This document shows, piece by piece, positions 18,387 to 29,065 of a stretch of 64,000 bases of DNA; the first letter of the stretch is position 1; every line of letters starts with the position of its first letter. Source of the stretch: Bacteroidota bacterium (GTDB taxonomy: Bacteria > Bacteroidota > Bacteroidia > Chitinophagales > Chitinophagaceae). The position numbers were made by a program, and so were the translations under genes. The notes beneath the pieces are model-generated. The model made no database searches. It was not told the origin of the DNA and saw only the letters and a list, made by a program, of their open reading frames with translations. The stretch spans positions 1 to 64,000 of the forward strand of contig CANFOM010000014.1 of NCBI GenBank assembly GCA_947448725.1. Direction: 5' to 3'.

Positions 18387-20828
18387 CTAAAATTCATAAA
18401 TAAACCCAAAGGTAGGGGTGATGAAAACTGTATTATTGTCGGTTAAAGAGGGTATGGCATTAGAGCCATCTTTTTTAATGGCTAACCCATCGGTTGTTTT
18501 AAAACTGCCATTTTCATTATAGGTAAAAATATAATAGGGAGGTGCCACCGATTTGGCTCCATACCAATTAGTGATGTCAATATAAAAATCAAGCGTAGAT
18601 TTTTTTAAATTATATCTTTTATCTAATCTAAAATCACTTGAATGAAAAGGTTTGTTTCGATTGGTATTTAATTTTGAATAATCAAAAATACCAACCCCTA
18701 AAGTAGCAAAACTAAGCTTACTCGCATTCATATCATAAGGGGTATAAGGAGTGCCGCCTTGGTATCTAAACTTTACACCTAGCTCCCAATTTTTATTAAA
18801 TTTATAGCCGCCCGATAAACTCAATAAATGAATGTTTTCCCATGAACTAGCTATATAAGTTCCAAGCAAATTGGTATAAGCACTTCTAAAAAAACTATAA
18901 CTCATCACTCCAAAAAATCGATTGGTTAGCTTTTGTTGTGCAAATAATTCAAACCCATAACTTCTACCTAAACCAATGGTGCTAATAGCTTCATTACCCA
19001 AAATATTAAAATCGGCTCCTAAATTGGACAAGCTAGTACCTTTATCTACACTTATTGGAACATGATTGTATTTTTTATAAAATACTTCTGCCGTAAAACG
19101 AGTAGCATCCGAGGGTATATATTCTAGACCAGTTACATAATGCGTGCTTTGAATATAATCTGCATCTCTATTTAAATAATTACCATAACTATCTTTAAAG
19201 CCCAGTGCAGTATTAGGTGCTAATTTGAAATAATTTCCTACAGATGCGTTCCAGGTAAGTTTATCTGTCAATACCCAGCTTAAGCCAATACGAGGCGACA
19301 ATTGATGTAGAAAACGATTACCCTCCGTTGTAAAATCGTTTCCATCGGTTCTAATACCCGCACTAATGCCTACGCGATTATTAAAGGCTCTTTTACCTAC
19401 TTGAAAAAAGGCACCATATTTGTTATAGTTAAAAGCTGAATTATAATTGATGGTGGTGGCGGGTGATGATTTTGATGACGGGTTAGTAATATCATTGTAC
19501 CTTAATAATTGAAAAGTGCTATTGTCATACCCAACATTAACTAGATTTACTCCTGTTGTCCACTTTAATCCCAATAAGCTTTTTGTAATATCCCATCTAA
19601 TATTATTTCCTAACTCATTCGATGAATAGTCGAAAGTTTTCTCCCCTTTGATAGGCGCTAAATTATTTTCATACTTTTCATTTACATTATTCAAATGGTT
19701 TCTACTAATGGCTAAATTCCAGTAACCTTTATTAATTAATTTTTTCAAGGAAACACCTACAGTATAACTCCATTGATTGATAGAAGGACTTGAATTTAAG
19801 GCATAAAGTTTTTGAGGCGTTGCATTTCGGGGTGCTGCAAAAGAAAATTCATCGATAGCTCCCACACCCAAAAAAGTAAGCGTGGTTTTAGGATCAATAC
19901 TATGCGTTACTTTAAATTGATAGTCCCAGAAATTGGGACGGATAGGTAAATCAATAGCCTTGAATAAAAATTGCAAATAACTTCGCCTAACCGAAGCGAG
20001 GAAAGTTGTTTTTCCTGATTTGGATAAAGGGCCTTCAAAAGTACTTGCAAATTCTGTAGCACCTAAACGTAAATTACCTTGTAATTTATCGGTATTCCCT
20101 CTTTTTTGTTTAAACTCAAATACCGAAGATAAGGCATTGTCAAATTTGGCATCAAATGCAGAGGAGGATAATTTTACTTCGTCAATAAAAGAAACATTTA
20201 AAATTCCTTGAGGTCCACCAGCACTCCCTTGCGTACTAAAATGATTAATCACTGGAATTTCTATACCATCTAAATAAAAAACGTTTTCATTGGGTGCACC
20301 ACCTCTTACAATAATATCATTTCTAAAACCAGCACCTGTGCTAGCCGAACCAGTGACGCCTGGTAATGATTGAACCACTTTAGAGATATCAAAATTTGCT
20401 CCTGGGCTTGATTTTATTTCTTCTGCTGTTAAACGTTGAACACTTAAAGGTGTTTCCAAAGTAGCTACTCTTACTGTTTTTTTATTACTACCCACTTGAA
20501 CCGCTGCTAATTGAACCGTTTCCGAAATTAATTCAATCGTATTATTAGTTTCATTTCCGGTATTAACTACTACATTAAATAGGGTCAAAGGTAAACTACC
20601 TAGAGAAGTAAATTTGATTTGATATTGACCAGTAGGAATTGCTTTGAAACTATATTTACCAGTGGAATCTGTAACAGCTGAATAGGGAGTATTGACCAAT
20701 TTTACGCTCGCACCTGCAATTGGATTTTGCGTATTTTTATCAATGACCCAGCCCGATAAATTGCCCCTTGATTGAGCCGAAGATGCTGCCACGATAAATA
20801 ATAAACCAATTGTCAAAAACCATTTCAT
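18387..20828 (-). CDS. TonB-dependent outer-membrane receptor
   Basis: An 813-residue protein with a signal peptide (residues 1-18). A carboxypeptidase-regulatory-like beta-sandwich follows (about 22-100), opening with GNLSGWVIDKNTQNPIAGASV. The plug domain contains IVRGGAPNENVFYLDGIE, and a long beta-barrel ends in FGFIYEF with a terminal aromatic. No SusD partner lies beside it, so it is not a classical Sus pair; the ligand could be a siderophore, vitamin, peptide or sugar. A well-spaced promoter lies upstream at 20854-20885. Confidence 0.88.
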   Translation of the reverse strand: MKWFLTIGLLFIVAASSAQSRGNLSGWVIDKNTQNPIAGASVKLVNTPYSAVTDSTGKYSFKAIPTGQYQIKFTSLGSLPLTLFNVVVNTGNETNNTIELISETVQLAAVQVGSNKKTVRVATLETPLSVQRLTAEEIKSSPGANFDISKVVQSLPGVTGSASTGAGFRNDIIVRGGAPNENVFYLDGIEIPVINHFSTQGSAGGPQGILNVSFIDEVKLSSSAFDAKFDNALSSVFEFKQKRGNTDKLQGNLRLGATEFASTFEGPLSKSGKTTFLASVRRSYLQFLFKAIDLPIRPNFWDYQFKVTHSIDPKTTLTFLGVGAIDEFSFAAPRNATPQKLYALNSSPSINQWSYTVGVSLKKLINKGYWNLAISRNHLNNVNEKYENNLAPIKGEKTFDYSSNELGNNIRWDITKSLLGLKWTTGVNLVNVGYDNSTFQLLRYNDITNPSSKSSPATTINYNSAFNYNKYGAFFQVGKRAFNNRVGISAGIRTDGNDFTTEGNRFLHQLSPRIGLSWVLTDKLTWNASVGNYFKLAPNTALGFKDSYGNYLNRDADYIQSTHYVTGLEYIPSDATRFTAEVFYKKYNHVPISVDKGTSLSNLGADFNILGNEAISTIGLGRSYGFELFAQQKLTNRFFGVMSYSFFRSAYTNLLGTYIASSWENIHLLSLSGGYKFNKNWELGVKFRYQGGTPYTPYDMNASKLSFATLGVGIFDYSKLNTNRNKPFHSSDFRLDKRYNLKKSTLDFYIDITNWYGAKSVAPPYYIFTYNENGSFKTTDGLAIKKDGSNAIPSLTDNNTVFITPTFGFIYEF

Positions 20829-20853
20829 AGTTTAGATCACTTTTTTATTAAAA

Positions 20854-20885
20854 CAAATAAAAAGCATAAAAGTTGAACATTCAAA
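20854..20885 (-). promoter_or_regulatory. Promoter of the TonB receptor gene
   Basis: Read on the minus strand, TTTG (20882-20885) is followed after 20 bases by TTTATTTG (20854-20861), which matches TAnnTTTG except at the second base. The predicted start is about 20 bases before the receptor ATG. It separates this gene from the E2 gene upstream. Confidence 0.55.
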
Positions 20886-20922
20886 CGAAAAATGGAGGAA
20901 TTTTTTGTTGAGTTAGCTTGCT

Positions 20923-22371
20923 TTAAACATATTGAAACCACTGTCTATTAGGATCCCAGGCTTCAAAAGCTTTAGCAACGGCTGCTAAAAATTTAGATCC
21001 CATGGCACCATCCACAATTCGATGATCATAGCTCATGGACAAAAACATCATATGTCTTACTAAAATAGCATCTCCCGAAGGCGTTTCCACAACCACTGGG
21101 CGCTTTTTAATGGCCCCCAAAGCTAAAATAGCTACCTGTGGTTGATTGATAATTGGAGTGCCCATAATACTACCAAAAGAGCCTACATTGGTAACTGTAA
21201 AAGTTCCCCCTTGGGTATCCTGTGGTTTTAATTGATTATTTCTGGCCGCCAAAGCTAAATTATTCACTGCTTTACTAATGCCCACAATACTTAATTGATT
21301 GGCTCCTTTAATTACGGGTACAATTAAATTACCAGAAGGTAGGGCCGTGGCCATTCCAATATTAATATCTTTTCTTAAAATAATTTGATCTCCCTGCAAG
21401 CTGCTATTTACCATTGGGTACTGTTCTAAAACAGCAGCTATACATTCTAAAAACATTGGAGTAAAGGTTAATTTAATCCCTTCTCTTTTTTCAAAAAGTT
21501 GCTTTACTTTATCTCTCCATACTACCATATTGGTTACATCTGCTTCCACAAATGAAGTTACATGAGGACTGGTTTGAACGCTTTCCACCATATGTTTGGC
21601 AATCAACTTACGCATGCGATCCATTTCAATGATCTCCGTAAGTCCTTCTACCACCACTTCCGAAGGATTAGCAAGTTTAGCCGTAGCTGATATACCAAAT
21701 TCACCTTCGGTGTTATCGTAAATGGAAGTGGGTTTTATTAAAATGCTTTTCGTATCTACTGAACTTTGATTATTTTGATTTTCAGTGAATTGAACGGTGT
21801 TACCTGTAATTTTTTTATTGGCTATAAAAGCGATAATGTCTTTTTTAGTTACCCTTCCTTGCGTGCCAGTACCATTAATTAATTGAAGCTCTTGCATACT
21901 TACCCCTTCATTTTGTGCAATATTCATTACCAATGGAGAATAGAATTTTGTTTCACCAGTCGTTAAATTGGTTAATTCTTTTAAAGTATGAATCGGACTT
22001 GTTTCGGTAACAGTGGGGATATAAGGGATAGATTCTTGTTCTCTTGCTGGCAAACTAATATTTTCAGGAACCTTTGCTTTTTCAGCAATGGTATTTAAAA
22101 TGGAGGGGGTAGTATTGGTTGAACCCTCGTTTGAAGATTGAATTTTTGCAATAACAGTGCCTATGGGCACTACACTATTTACTTCAAATAAAATTTCTGT
22201 AATAACACCTTCTGTGGTAGAAGGTATTTCGCTGTCTACCTTATCCGTTGCGATATCCAATAATGTCTCGTCTAGTTGTATAGTATCACCTACTTTTTTG
22301 TGCCATTTTAAAATGGTCGCTTCCATGATACTTTCACCCAACTTAGGCAAAACCAAATCGACAATTGGCAT
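20923..22371 (-). CDS. 2-oxoacid dehydrogenase dihydrolipoamide acyltransferase (E2)
   Basis: A 482-residue protein from the ATG at 22371 (MPIVDLVLPKLGES); a TTG 18 bp upstream is less likely. It has an N-terminal lipoyl domain with lysine 44 in TDKVDSEIPS, a peripheral subunit-binding domain around residues 148-182 (VTKKDI), and a catalytic domain ending in SYDHRIVDGAMG with the active-site histidine. The lipoyl motif resembles branched-chain or 2-oxoglutarate E2 more than pyruvate E2. Which complex it serves is therefore uncertain, and no E1 gene is adjacent. Confidence 0.85.
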   Translation of the reverse strand: MPIVDLVLPKLGESIMEATILKWHKKVGDTIQLDETLLDIATDKVDSEIPSTTEGVITEILFEVNSVVPIGTVIAKIQSSNEGSTNTTPSILNTIAEKAKVPENISLPAREQESIPYIPTVTETSPIHTLKELTNLTTGETKFYSPLVMNIAQNEGVSMQELQLINGTGTQGRVTKKDIIAFIANKKITGNTVQFTENQNNQSSVDTKSILIKPTSIYDNTEGEFGISATAKLANPSEVVVEGLTEIIEMDRMRKLIAKHMVESVQTSPHVTSFVEADVTNMVVWRDKVKQLFEKREGIKLTFTPMFLECIAAVLEQYPMVNSSLQGDQIILRKDINIGMATALPSGNLIVPVIKGANQLSIVGISKAVNNLALAARNNQLKPQDTQGGTFTVTNVGSFGSIMGTPIINQPQVAILALGAIKKRPVVVETPSGDAILVRHMMFLSMSYDHRIVDGAMGSKFLAAVAKAFEAWDPNRQWFQYV

Positions 22372-22397
22372 AAGGGTTAATTTTAGCAAAAATAAGA

Positions 22398-23654
22398 CTA
22401 AATCTTATTGATTATTAGTAACCTAAGTAAATTTATAGCCTGGCTGGCAGTTACTTCTATATTTCTAGCTCTATCAAACCTTAAATAGAACACTTTAGAC
22501 ACTACTTTTTCTTTGTTGGCAACACCTACCCAAACCATTCCCAAGGGCTTTTCAGTGGTTTGGCCAGATGGCCCCATGATACCACTTACGGAAATGGCAT
22601 AATCTGTATTCATTTTAGCTCGAACAGCCATAGCCATTTGTTCTACGGCTTCTTTACTCACCGCACCCACCGTTTGCAAAATGCTAGGAGGGACATCCAA
22701 AAACTCAGTTTTAATTCGATTATCATAGCTAATAATTCCCCCTGTATAAAATTGGGAAGAACCAGCATGTTTAGACAATAAATGCCCTATATAACCGCCA
22801 GTGCAACTTTCGGCTGTAGCTACCGTATGTTGTTTAGACTTTAATAAGTTACCCACCACTACTTCCATGGGTTCATCAGCATCGGTCACCAAATAGTCGG
22901 CTACCGCCTTTTTTAAGGACTCAAATTGAGTGTTCAAAGCTTTATTTAAATCCTGCTCATTATTTCCAGACCCAGTTAATCTTAAACGAACCATCCCAAA
23001 ATTTGGCAAATAAGCAAGCTTAATAGAAGGTGGTAAGGCGTTTTCAAAAGGAACAATTAATTCTGCTAAAAAAGATTCCCCAATTCCTGCCGTTAATAAG
23101 GTTCTATGGCCAATAAAATTTGATTTGAAATTTTGCTTTATAATTGGAATAACATGATGCTCTGTTAACCATTTCATTTCATGAGGTACACCCGGTAGTG
23201 AAAAGAAAAATACACCATCCTTTTTAAACAACATGCCAGGAGCTGTGCCTTTCTCGTTAAACAACACTTCGCAAACATCTGGCACTTCCGCTTGTTTGCG
23301 ATTCCTATCAATCATAGGGCGTTTGTGAATGGTCTCAAATATATAAGTGATATGATCTAAGCTTGGTTGATGTACCACCATTTTGCCACCAAAATAAGTG
23401 TTAAGTAGAGGTTTGGTAATATCATCAGCTGTAGGTCCCAAACCACCTGTTAAAATTACAATTTGATTTTTTTGAGCAGCCTCATCTATGGCTTCTTGTA
23501 TGGCTGCAGCATCATCCCCAACTGCAATCCTACTTTTAACGGCCACTCCAATAGCATTTAATGATTGAGCAATAAATGCACTATTGGTATCTATGACTTG
23601 TCCAATTAAAAGCTCATCTCCAATGGTAATAATGGTTGCATTTATTAACTCCAT
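22398..23654 (-). CDS. cinA: CinA-family nicotinamide-nucleotide amidohydrolase
   Basis: A 418-residue protein of standard length for full CinA. The N-terminal molybdopterin-binding-like (COG1058) domain carries GDELLIGQVIDTNSAFI and TGGLGPTADDITK. The C-terminal CinA domain has ATAESCTGGYIG and GGIISYDNRIK. It deamidates nicotinamide mononucleotide in pyridine-nucleotide salvage, and the N-terminal domain is an ADP-ribose pyrophosphatase in characterised members. A TTACTTTG near 23675-23682 on the minus strand resembles a -7 box. Confidence 0.9.
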   Translation of the reverse strand: MELINATIITIGDELLIGQVIDTNSAFIAQSLNAIGVAVKSRIAVGDDAAAIQEAIDEAAQKNQIVILTGGLGPTADDITKPLLNTYFGGKMVVHQPSLDHITYIFETIHKRPMIDRNRKQAEVPDVCEVLFNEKGTAPGMLFKKDGVFFFSLPGVPHEMKWLTEHHVIPIIKQNFKSNFIGHRTLLTAGIGESFLAELIVPFENALPPSIKLAYLPNFGMVRLRLTGSGNNEQDLNKALNTQFESLKKAVADYLVTDADEPMEVVVGNLLKSKQHTVATAESCTGGYIGHLLSKHAGSSQFYTGGIISYDNRIKTEFLDVPPSILQTVGAVSKEAVEQMAMAVRAKMNTDYAISVSGIMGPSGQTTEKPLGMVWVGVANKEKVVSKVFYLRFDRARNIEVTASQAINLLRLLIINKI

Positions 23655-23698
23655 TTAATATTGTTATTTGGTTGCAAAGTAAACTAAAATGTAGGGGT

Positions 23699-24109
23699 TT
23701 AACTAAAATAAACACTTAGTTTTTCAAACATCAAAGGAGGCATAGAGGCTCTATTGCCTAATTTTTCATCCATAAAATATAACTTCACCATGCCTACGGT
23801 CAAAAGCTTCCCTTCTTCATTATAAATTTCTTGGTCAAAAACAATACGGTGGTCATTAGGAAGTTTTCTTATTTGAGATTTAATAGTCAATAAATCATCA
23901 TATCTGGCAGGTCTAAGATATTTAATGTTTAACTCTACTACAGGCAACATAATACCCAATTCCTCTATTATTTTATAGCTAAAGCCTAAGGCTCTAAAGC
24001 TTTCTACTCTGCCTACCTCCAAATATTGGGCATAATTACCGTAATAGACTACGTTCATGGGATCTGTTTCTGCATACCTTACTCTTACGGTGGTTTGATG
24101 TTCGTACAT
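23699..24109 (-). CDS. YbgC/FadM-type acyl-CoA thioesterase
   Basis: A 136-residue hot-dog-fold protein, counted from the ATG at 24109 (MYEHQTTVRVRYAETD). A longer start at 24157 is rejected because a promoter lies between the two. The motif ETDPMNVVYYGNYAQYLEVGR holds the aspartate and tyrosine pattern of 4-hydroxybenzoyl-CoA/YbgC thioesterases. It hydrolyses acyl-CoA or acyl-ACP thioesters; the substrate is unknown. It is divergent from the large TPR gene. Confidence 0.85.
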   Translation of the reverse strand: MYEHQTTVRVRYAETDPMNVVYYGNYAQYLEVGRVESFRALGFSYKIIEELGIMLPVVELNIKYLRPARYDDLLTIKSQIRKLPNDHRIVFDQEIYNEEGKLLTVGMVKLYFMDEKLGNRASMPPLMFEKLSVYFS

Positions 24110-24127
24110 ATTTATTGTTATTGTGTA

Positions 24128-24159
24128 CAAATTTACGAATGAAATCTGTTTTTCCACAA
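24128..24159 (-). promoter_or_regulatory. Promoter of the YbgC-like thioesterase gene
   Basis: On the minus strand a TTG (24157-24159) is followed after 21 bases by a perfect TAAATTTG box (24128-24135). The predicted transcript starts near 24124, after the longer candidate start codon, which supports the ATG at 24109. Confidence 0.6.
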
Positions 24160-24228
24160 TATGCCCTATTATTTAATCGTTTTATAGACAGAGCTTAATT
24201 TTAGGATATTATTAAACATAGCCATTTC

Positions 24229-27200
24229 ATGCGATTCAAAAGCACTTCGATATTATTACTTACACTAATCATTTGTTGTTCCCATTTTGCGTATGGCCAA
24301 AATGCTCCAAAGAATCATCCATTGAATGTCCTTTTTCAAAAAGGAGTTCAAGATTTAAGACAGGGCGATACCATAGCTGCTTTTCAAAATATTCAATCTG
24401 TTTATACATTTTCGCCAGCGCAGGAGGATATTAGTTTTTATTATTTTTCGCTTTTACTAATGTTAGATAAACCCAATGCGGCGGTGTCGGCTATCAAATG
24501 GCTAGGGGAGAGCAATAACAAAATTTATCATGCTCGAATTAATTATTTATTAGGAAAATATTATTTTAAAAAGCAAGAGGATGAGAATGCCTTTAACTCT
24601 TTTTCTAAAGTCCCTATTGATGCGTTAGAAAATTTTGAAATTATTGAAATGAATTATTTCAAAGGCTACCTGTATTTCAAAAAAGGAGATTGGGATAAAG
24701 CATTTGGTTTACTCAACAGTGTAAGTCAGATTAAAGAAAGTCATTTTTATACGGATGCCAATTATTACACCGGCTTCATTGCTTTGCAGAAAAAAGAATT
24801 TACACAAGCGCTCCAATGTTTTAAAATAGCTTCTACCAATAATGCTTATTTAAGTTTAACACCATTTTACATAAGCCAGATTTACTATTTTATGGGGGAT
24901 GTAGCTTCAGCCATGGTGCAAGCAGAGGCGGCTATAAAATTACCCGGCCAATTTTATAGTTTACAGCTCCAGCAATTAATGGGTCATTTATTATTTGAGA
25001 AAAAGGAATACCTTAAAGCAATTCCTTTTCTTTCTTATTATGTTACCACACAACCTCAGCCCGACAAACAAGACATCTATCAACTTTCTTTTTGCTATTT
25101 TCAAAATGAACAATGGATCAATGCCATTGAAGGATTTAAAGCCTTGGCTTCTATTGAAGATTCTCTAGGTCAAAATAGTATGTATTTATTAGCCACTTCC
25201 TATTTAAAAGTAAATGATAAGAATGGTGCTAAAAATGCATTTCTTTTATGTGCCACCAAGAGTGAAAATTTAGTACAAAAAGAAATCGCCTTATTTAATT
25301 ATGCTAAACTATCAGCCGAATTAAAAGAATATGGAAATGCCATCACTTCTTTAGATAAATTTATAGAGAACTATCCTAAATCCAATTTGCTTAACGAAGC
25401 AAAATCTTTATGGGTAAGTTCATTGGCATTGAGCAATAATTATGAACAAGCTTTTAATGCCTACAATACTATCGAACTGCCTTCCATAGACTTATTAAAA
25501 TTATATCCCACTATACTCTACGGAAGAGCTACGATGTATTTGAATGGGGGTCAAGTGGAAAAGGGATATTCCTTATTGTATCAATTACTTCACATCCCCT
25601 ATAATAATAAAGTGTTACCTGCTACCTTGTTTTGGATAGGGGAACTTTCCTATAAAATGGGTAGAATACAGGATGCTACCGACTATTTAGAAAAATTTAT
25701 CTTAACACCCACCGAATTAGGGGAGATAAGTTTATTGCATGCTAGATATACTTTAGGTTATTGTTATCTAAAAAGCGGAGCTTATCAAAATGCTTTAACC
25801 AATTTTGCGGCTATTATTAATGCCGTGCCTGCGAATAATGCAGATAAATACCAAAAAGACGCTTTTGTAAGAGTAGCCGATTGTCAGATGATGCTAAAAC
25901 TAATGAAACAATCCCTTGAATCATTTCAAAATATCATTGATTTAGGTTGGACATATATGGATTATGCTACTTTGGAAAAAGCAATATTATTAGGCGGGAT
26001 GAATAAACCTAAAGAAAAGTTGAACATCTTAACCAATTTTGATATTAAATTTCCTAGTTCTACCTACATAAATGATGCTAGAATGGAATTGGCTGATACC
26101 TATATCAATCAAGAAAATTTTCAGGAAGCAATTGCTCCATTAGCAAAAATCACTTTAGATATAAATGCAACTGGTTTTTACCCGCAGGCCTATTATAAGT
26201 TAGGTCTAGTGTATTTTAACTTAAATAAAAATGAAGTGGCTTTGGATAATTTTAGAGAATTGTATACTAAATATCCGAAGTCTGTAGAAACAGATAATTC
26301 CATTGAATTCATTAGAAATATTTTCATTGAAGACCAGCAACCAGAACGTTTTGTTCAATTTATGAATGAATTTGGTAAGCCCTTATCCTTTAATGAACAA
26401 GATTCTTTAATTTATAGATCATCTGTTATTAAATATGAACAAAATAAATATACCGAAGCAGCACAAGGGTTTAGCAAATATTTAATTGCTTTCCCTGCTG
26501 GCAGATATCAATTAGAAGCTTCTAATTTAATAGCTGAGATAAATTATTCCCAACAACATTATGATACTGCTGCTTTTTATTTTGCTAAAGTAGCCGATCA
26601 AGCGCCTAATAAATTTGCAGAAAGAGCTTCTTTACTAGCTGCTAGATTAAATTATTTCAATTTTAAACAAAATGATCTTGCTGAAAAGTATTTTACCATT
26701 CTAAATAAAATTGCCACGCAGCAAGAAAATAAAACAGAAGCCACCAAAGGATTACTTAGATGTGCTTATAAAGCCGAAAAATGGGCAGAAGGCCTCAACG
26801 TTGCTAAATTAATTGTAGAAGACAAATTGAGCGCTTCTGATGATATTGAAATGGCCAATATGGTATTGTACCATCAAAGTTTGATTAGCGCAGACACCAG
26901 TTTGGCTATAGCGATGCTCAATAAATTGATCAAAAATGGTCATTCCTTAATTACGGCCGAAGCGCATTATCAATTAGCCCAATTGTATTTAAATCAAAAC
27001 AAATTGGCTTTAGCAGAAAAAACAGCCTTTGAGATGATTAAGAAACAAGCTGCTTATGAATATTGGATGACCAAGGCTTATATTTTGTTAGGGGATATCT
27101 ACGTAGCGCAAAAAGACAACTTTAATGCAATGGCTACCTATAAAAGCGTTGCCGAAAATGCGACTAACGAAGAATTAAAATTAGTTGCTGCAGAAAAATT

Positions 27201-27234
27201 AAAATTGTTGACAGAGCAAACAACAATTAAGTAA
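24229..27234 (+). CDS. Large exported tetratricopeptide-repeat protein
   Basis: A 1001-residue protein with a signal peptide (residues 1-24, ending in AYGQ) and TPR-like helical pairs along nearly its full length, for example AFNSFSKVP, ALTNFAAIINAVP and YAAAFYFAKVADQAP-like units. It has no membrane helix after the signal, so it is probably periplasmic. Many Bacteroidota have such long TPR proteins as scaffolds near outer-membrane machinery; the role here is unknown. It heads a closely spaced four-gene run to 30479, with a 10-bp gap to the next gene. Confidence 0.82.
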   Translation: MRFKSTSILLLTLIICCSHFAYGQNAPKNHPLNVLFQKGVQDLRQGDTIAAFQNIQSVYTFSPAQEDISFYYFSLLLMLDKPNAAVSAIKWLGESNNKIYHARINYLLGKYYFKKQEDENAFNSFSKVPIDALENFEIIEMNYFKGYLYFKKGDWDKAFGLLNSVSQIKESHFYTDANYYTGFIALQKKEFTQALQCFKIASTNNAYLSLTPFYISQIYYFMGDVASAMVQAEAAIKLPGQFYSLQLQQLMGHLLFEKKEYLKAIPFLSYYVTTQPQPDKQDIYQLSFCYFQNEQWINAIEGFKALASIEDSLGQNSMYLLATSYLKVNDKNGAKNAFLLCATKSENLVQKEIALFNYAKLSAELKEYGNAITSLDKFIENYPKSNLLNEAKSLWVSSLALSNNYEQAFNAYNTIELPSIDLLKLYPTILYGRATMYLNGGQVEKGYSLLYQLLHIPYNNKVLPATLFWIGELSYKMGRIQDATDYLEKFILTPTELGEISLLHARYTLGYCYLKSGAYQNALTNFAAIINAVPANNADKYQKDAFVRVADCQMMLKLMKQSLESFQNIIDLGWTYMDYATLEKAILLGGMNKPKEKLNILTNFDIKFPSSTYINDARMELADTYINQENFQEAIAPLAKITLDINATGFYPQAYYKLGLVYFNLNKNEVALDNFRELYTKYPKSVETDNSIEFIRNIFIEDQQPERFVQFMNEFGKPLSFNEQDSLIYRSSVIKYEQNKYTEAAQGFSKYLIAFPAGRYQLEASNLIAEINYSQQHYDTAAFYFAKVADQAPNKFAERASLLAARLNYFNFKQNDLAEKYFTILNKIATQQENKTEATKGLLRCAYKAEKWAEGLNVAKLIVEDKLSASDDIEMANMVLYHQSLISADTSLAIAMLNKLIKNGHSLITAEAHYQLAQLYLNQNKLALAEKTAFEMIKKQAAYEYWMTKAYILLGDIYVAQKDNFNAMATYKSVAENATNEELKLVAAEKLKLLTEQTTIK

Positions 27235-27244
27235 AAAACAAATT

Positions 27245-29062
27245 ATGAACTATTTCTACAAATATTGTCTTTTAATGGTAACGTTTTTATGGTGTACAGA
27301 AGGTTTAGTGGCACAAAAAAAACAAACAAAAAAAGCTAAATCTGCTGTGTCAAAAACTTTGACATCAAAAAAGAAAAAAATAAATAAAAAAAAGCTTGTT
27401 AAAAAGAGAACCCGCTTAAACAATATTGACAAAATAATATTTAAGGATTTAACACAACAAGTCAATTCGGATGTAAAGCCCAATAAAACCGATACCGTTC
27501 CAGAAAAAGTAGTGACTATTTTATCTGCATTTAGACCTCAATTAAAAAATGTAGCTAAAATTAGTTTCACCACAGCCACCGCTCAAAATGATACTACTTC
27601 ATTAGTATTAAATTACCAGGTACCCAATCAAAACTTATTATTTCAGTACCAACCAGTGCCACTAGTGCCTAGATCTTATAAATCTTATCCGACTAAAGTT
27701 TTAAGAAACCTGGCTACTTTAAAAGTGGGGTATGGAAACTATTTACATCAGTTGGCCGACTTAAATACCACCCTAATAGACAATCAAGCTAATATTCATA
27801 CCATAGGCATTAAATATGAATCTTTACAAGGGCCATTGCATTTACAAAGTAGGAGAGATTTTGGTATTAACTATTTAAGTGATCTAAATATTAACGACAA
27901 CAACCATATACAATCACAAGTATTTTATCAAAATAATCATAGTTTTCGATATGGGTTAGTAGAGGATGCTACCACTTTACCCAATTCCAATTTTGAACAG
28001 GCTTTTTCACATGTGGGAGGTGCTTTTAAATGGGTGAATACAAATGAAAAAAACTTATTTGCATTAATTAGTCCCATATTTAAAATTGAACATTTTACAG
28101 GTACTGAAAATGCCAACAATACATGGTTTGAAATTTACAACCCATTATCACTAAAATTTGATAATAATTTTAGATTCAATTTTGATTTCTCCTATAATTA
28201 TAATCAATATCAATTAGCAGCTGGCAATAAGATAAACAATGCCATTTTAAAAATGGATCCCTCCATAGAAATGATTAAATGGAATACAGGCATTAAAATT
28301 GGCATTAGTCCTACTATTGCAAATGGCTTATATACTTTTACGCCTGCCTTAGCTATTAGTAAAAAACTTAAAGATACGACCATCACTTTATCAGCAGGGT
28401 GGCATACAATTTTAAACAATAATAATTATACCTCTTTGGCTTTGACGAATCCATGGATAATGGCGCCAACAGATATGAAAATTACTACTCAAGAAAAGAA
28501 AAATGTTGGCTTAACTTTTAATTCTTCCAAGAACTTACAATATGGATTTGATTTATCCTTAAATGACTATAAAAATTTACCCTTATTTAATAGTGTTCCC
28601 CATACTGGACAAGTAGGTTTAAAATATCAATCTATATTTGAATATAGAGCAATTACTATCGAATTGGAGGGTAATTTAAGGTATCAATTGAGTGATCAAT
28701 TACTTTTTAAAAATAACTTTAAATACATTCAGTTTAATTCAATAAAAGTTAATGATAAACCTTGGGGAATTAATCCGATTGAATTGAATTCGTCATTCAC
28801 CTGGTCTCCCAATAAAAAATGGTCTTTGGATGGGGGATTGGATTATTGGTCAGGAGCTTCCTTTACCAATGATAAACAACTACCATTTGATTTATCCAAC
28901 ACCTTAGTGCTTAATGCAGGATTTTCCTATCAATTGACCCATTTATGGAAAGTTTGGGCTAAAGGAGAAAATTTATTAGACAAACCTTATCAACGTTGGG
29001 CAGATTATCCTTCTTTAGGCATGCAATTAATCGCTGGGGTTGTATATTCGTTTCATAAATAA
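27245..29062 (+). CDS. Outer-membrane barrel-like protein with a lysine-rich N-terminal segment
   Basis: A 605-residue protein. A signal peptide ends near LVAQ (residue 23) and is followed by an unusual run of about 40 residues dominated by lysine. A region of alternating strands follows, with the aromatic-rich pattern of a beta-barrel. The C-terminal part (LWKVWAKGENLLDKPYQRWADYP) resembles the last strands of TonB-dependent receptors, but no plug domain was found. The function is unknown. It is probably made with the TPR protein upstream, and may be its outer-membrane partner. Confidence 0.7.
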   Translation: MNYFYKYCLLMVTFLWCTEGLVAQKKQTKKAKSAVSKTLTSKKKKINKKKLVKKRTRLNNIDKIIFKDLTQQVNSDVKPNKTDTVPEKVVTILSAFRPQLKNVAKISFTTATAQNDTTSLVLNYQVPNQNLLFQYQPVPLVPRSYKSYPTKVLRNLATLKVGYGNYLHQLADLNTTLIDNQANIHTIGIKYESLQGPLHLQSRRDFGINYLSDLNINDNNHIQSQVFYQNNHSFRYGLVEDATTLPNSNFEQAFSHVGGAFKWVNTNEKNLFALISPIFKIEHFTGTENANNTWFEIYNPLSLKFDNNFRFNFDFSYNYNQYQLAAGNKINNAILKMDPSIEMIKWNTGIKIGISPTIANGLYTFTPALAISKKLKDTTITLSAGWHTILNNNNYTSLALTNPWIMAPTDMKITTQEKKNVGLTFNSSKNLQYGFDLSLNDYKNLPLFNSVPHTGQVGLKYQSIFEYRAITIELEGNLRYQLSDQLLFKNNFKYIQFNSIKVNDKPWGINPIELNSSFTWSPNKKWSLDGGLDYWSGASFTNDKQLPFDLSNTLVLNAGFSYQLTHLWKVWAKGENLLDKPYQRWADYPSLGMQLIAGVVYSFHK

Positions 29063-29065
29063 TAT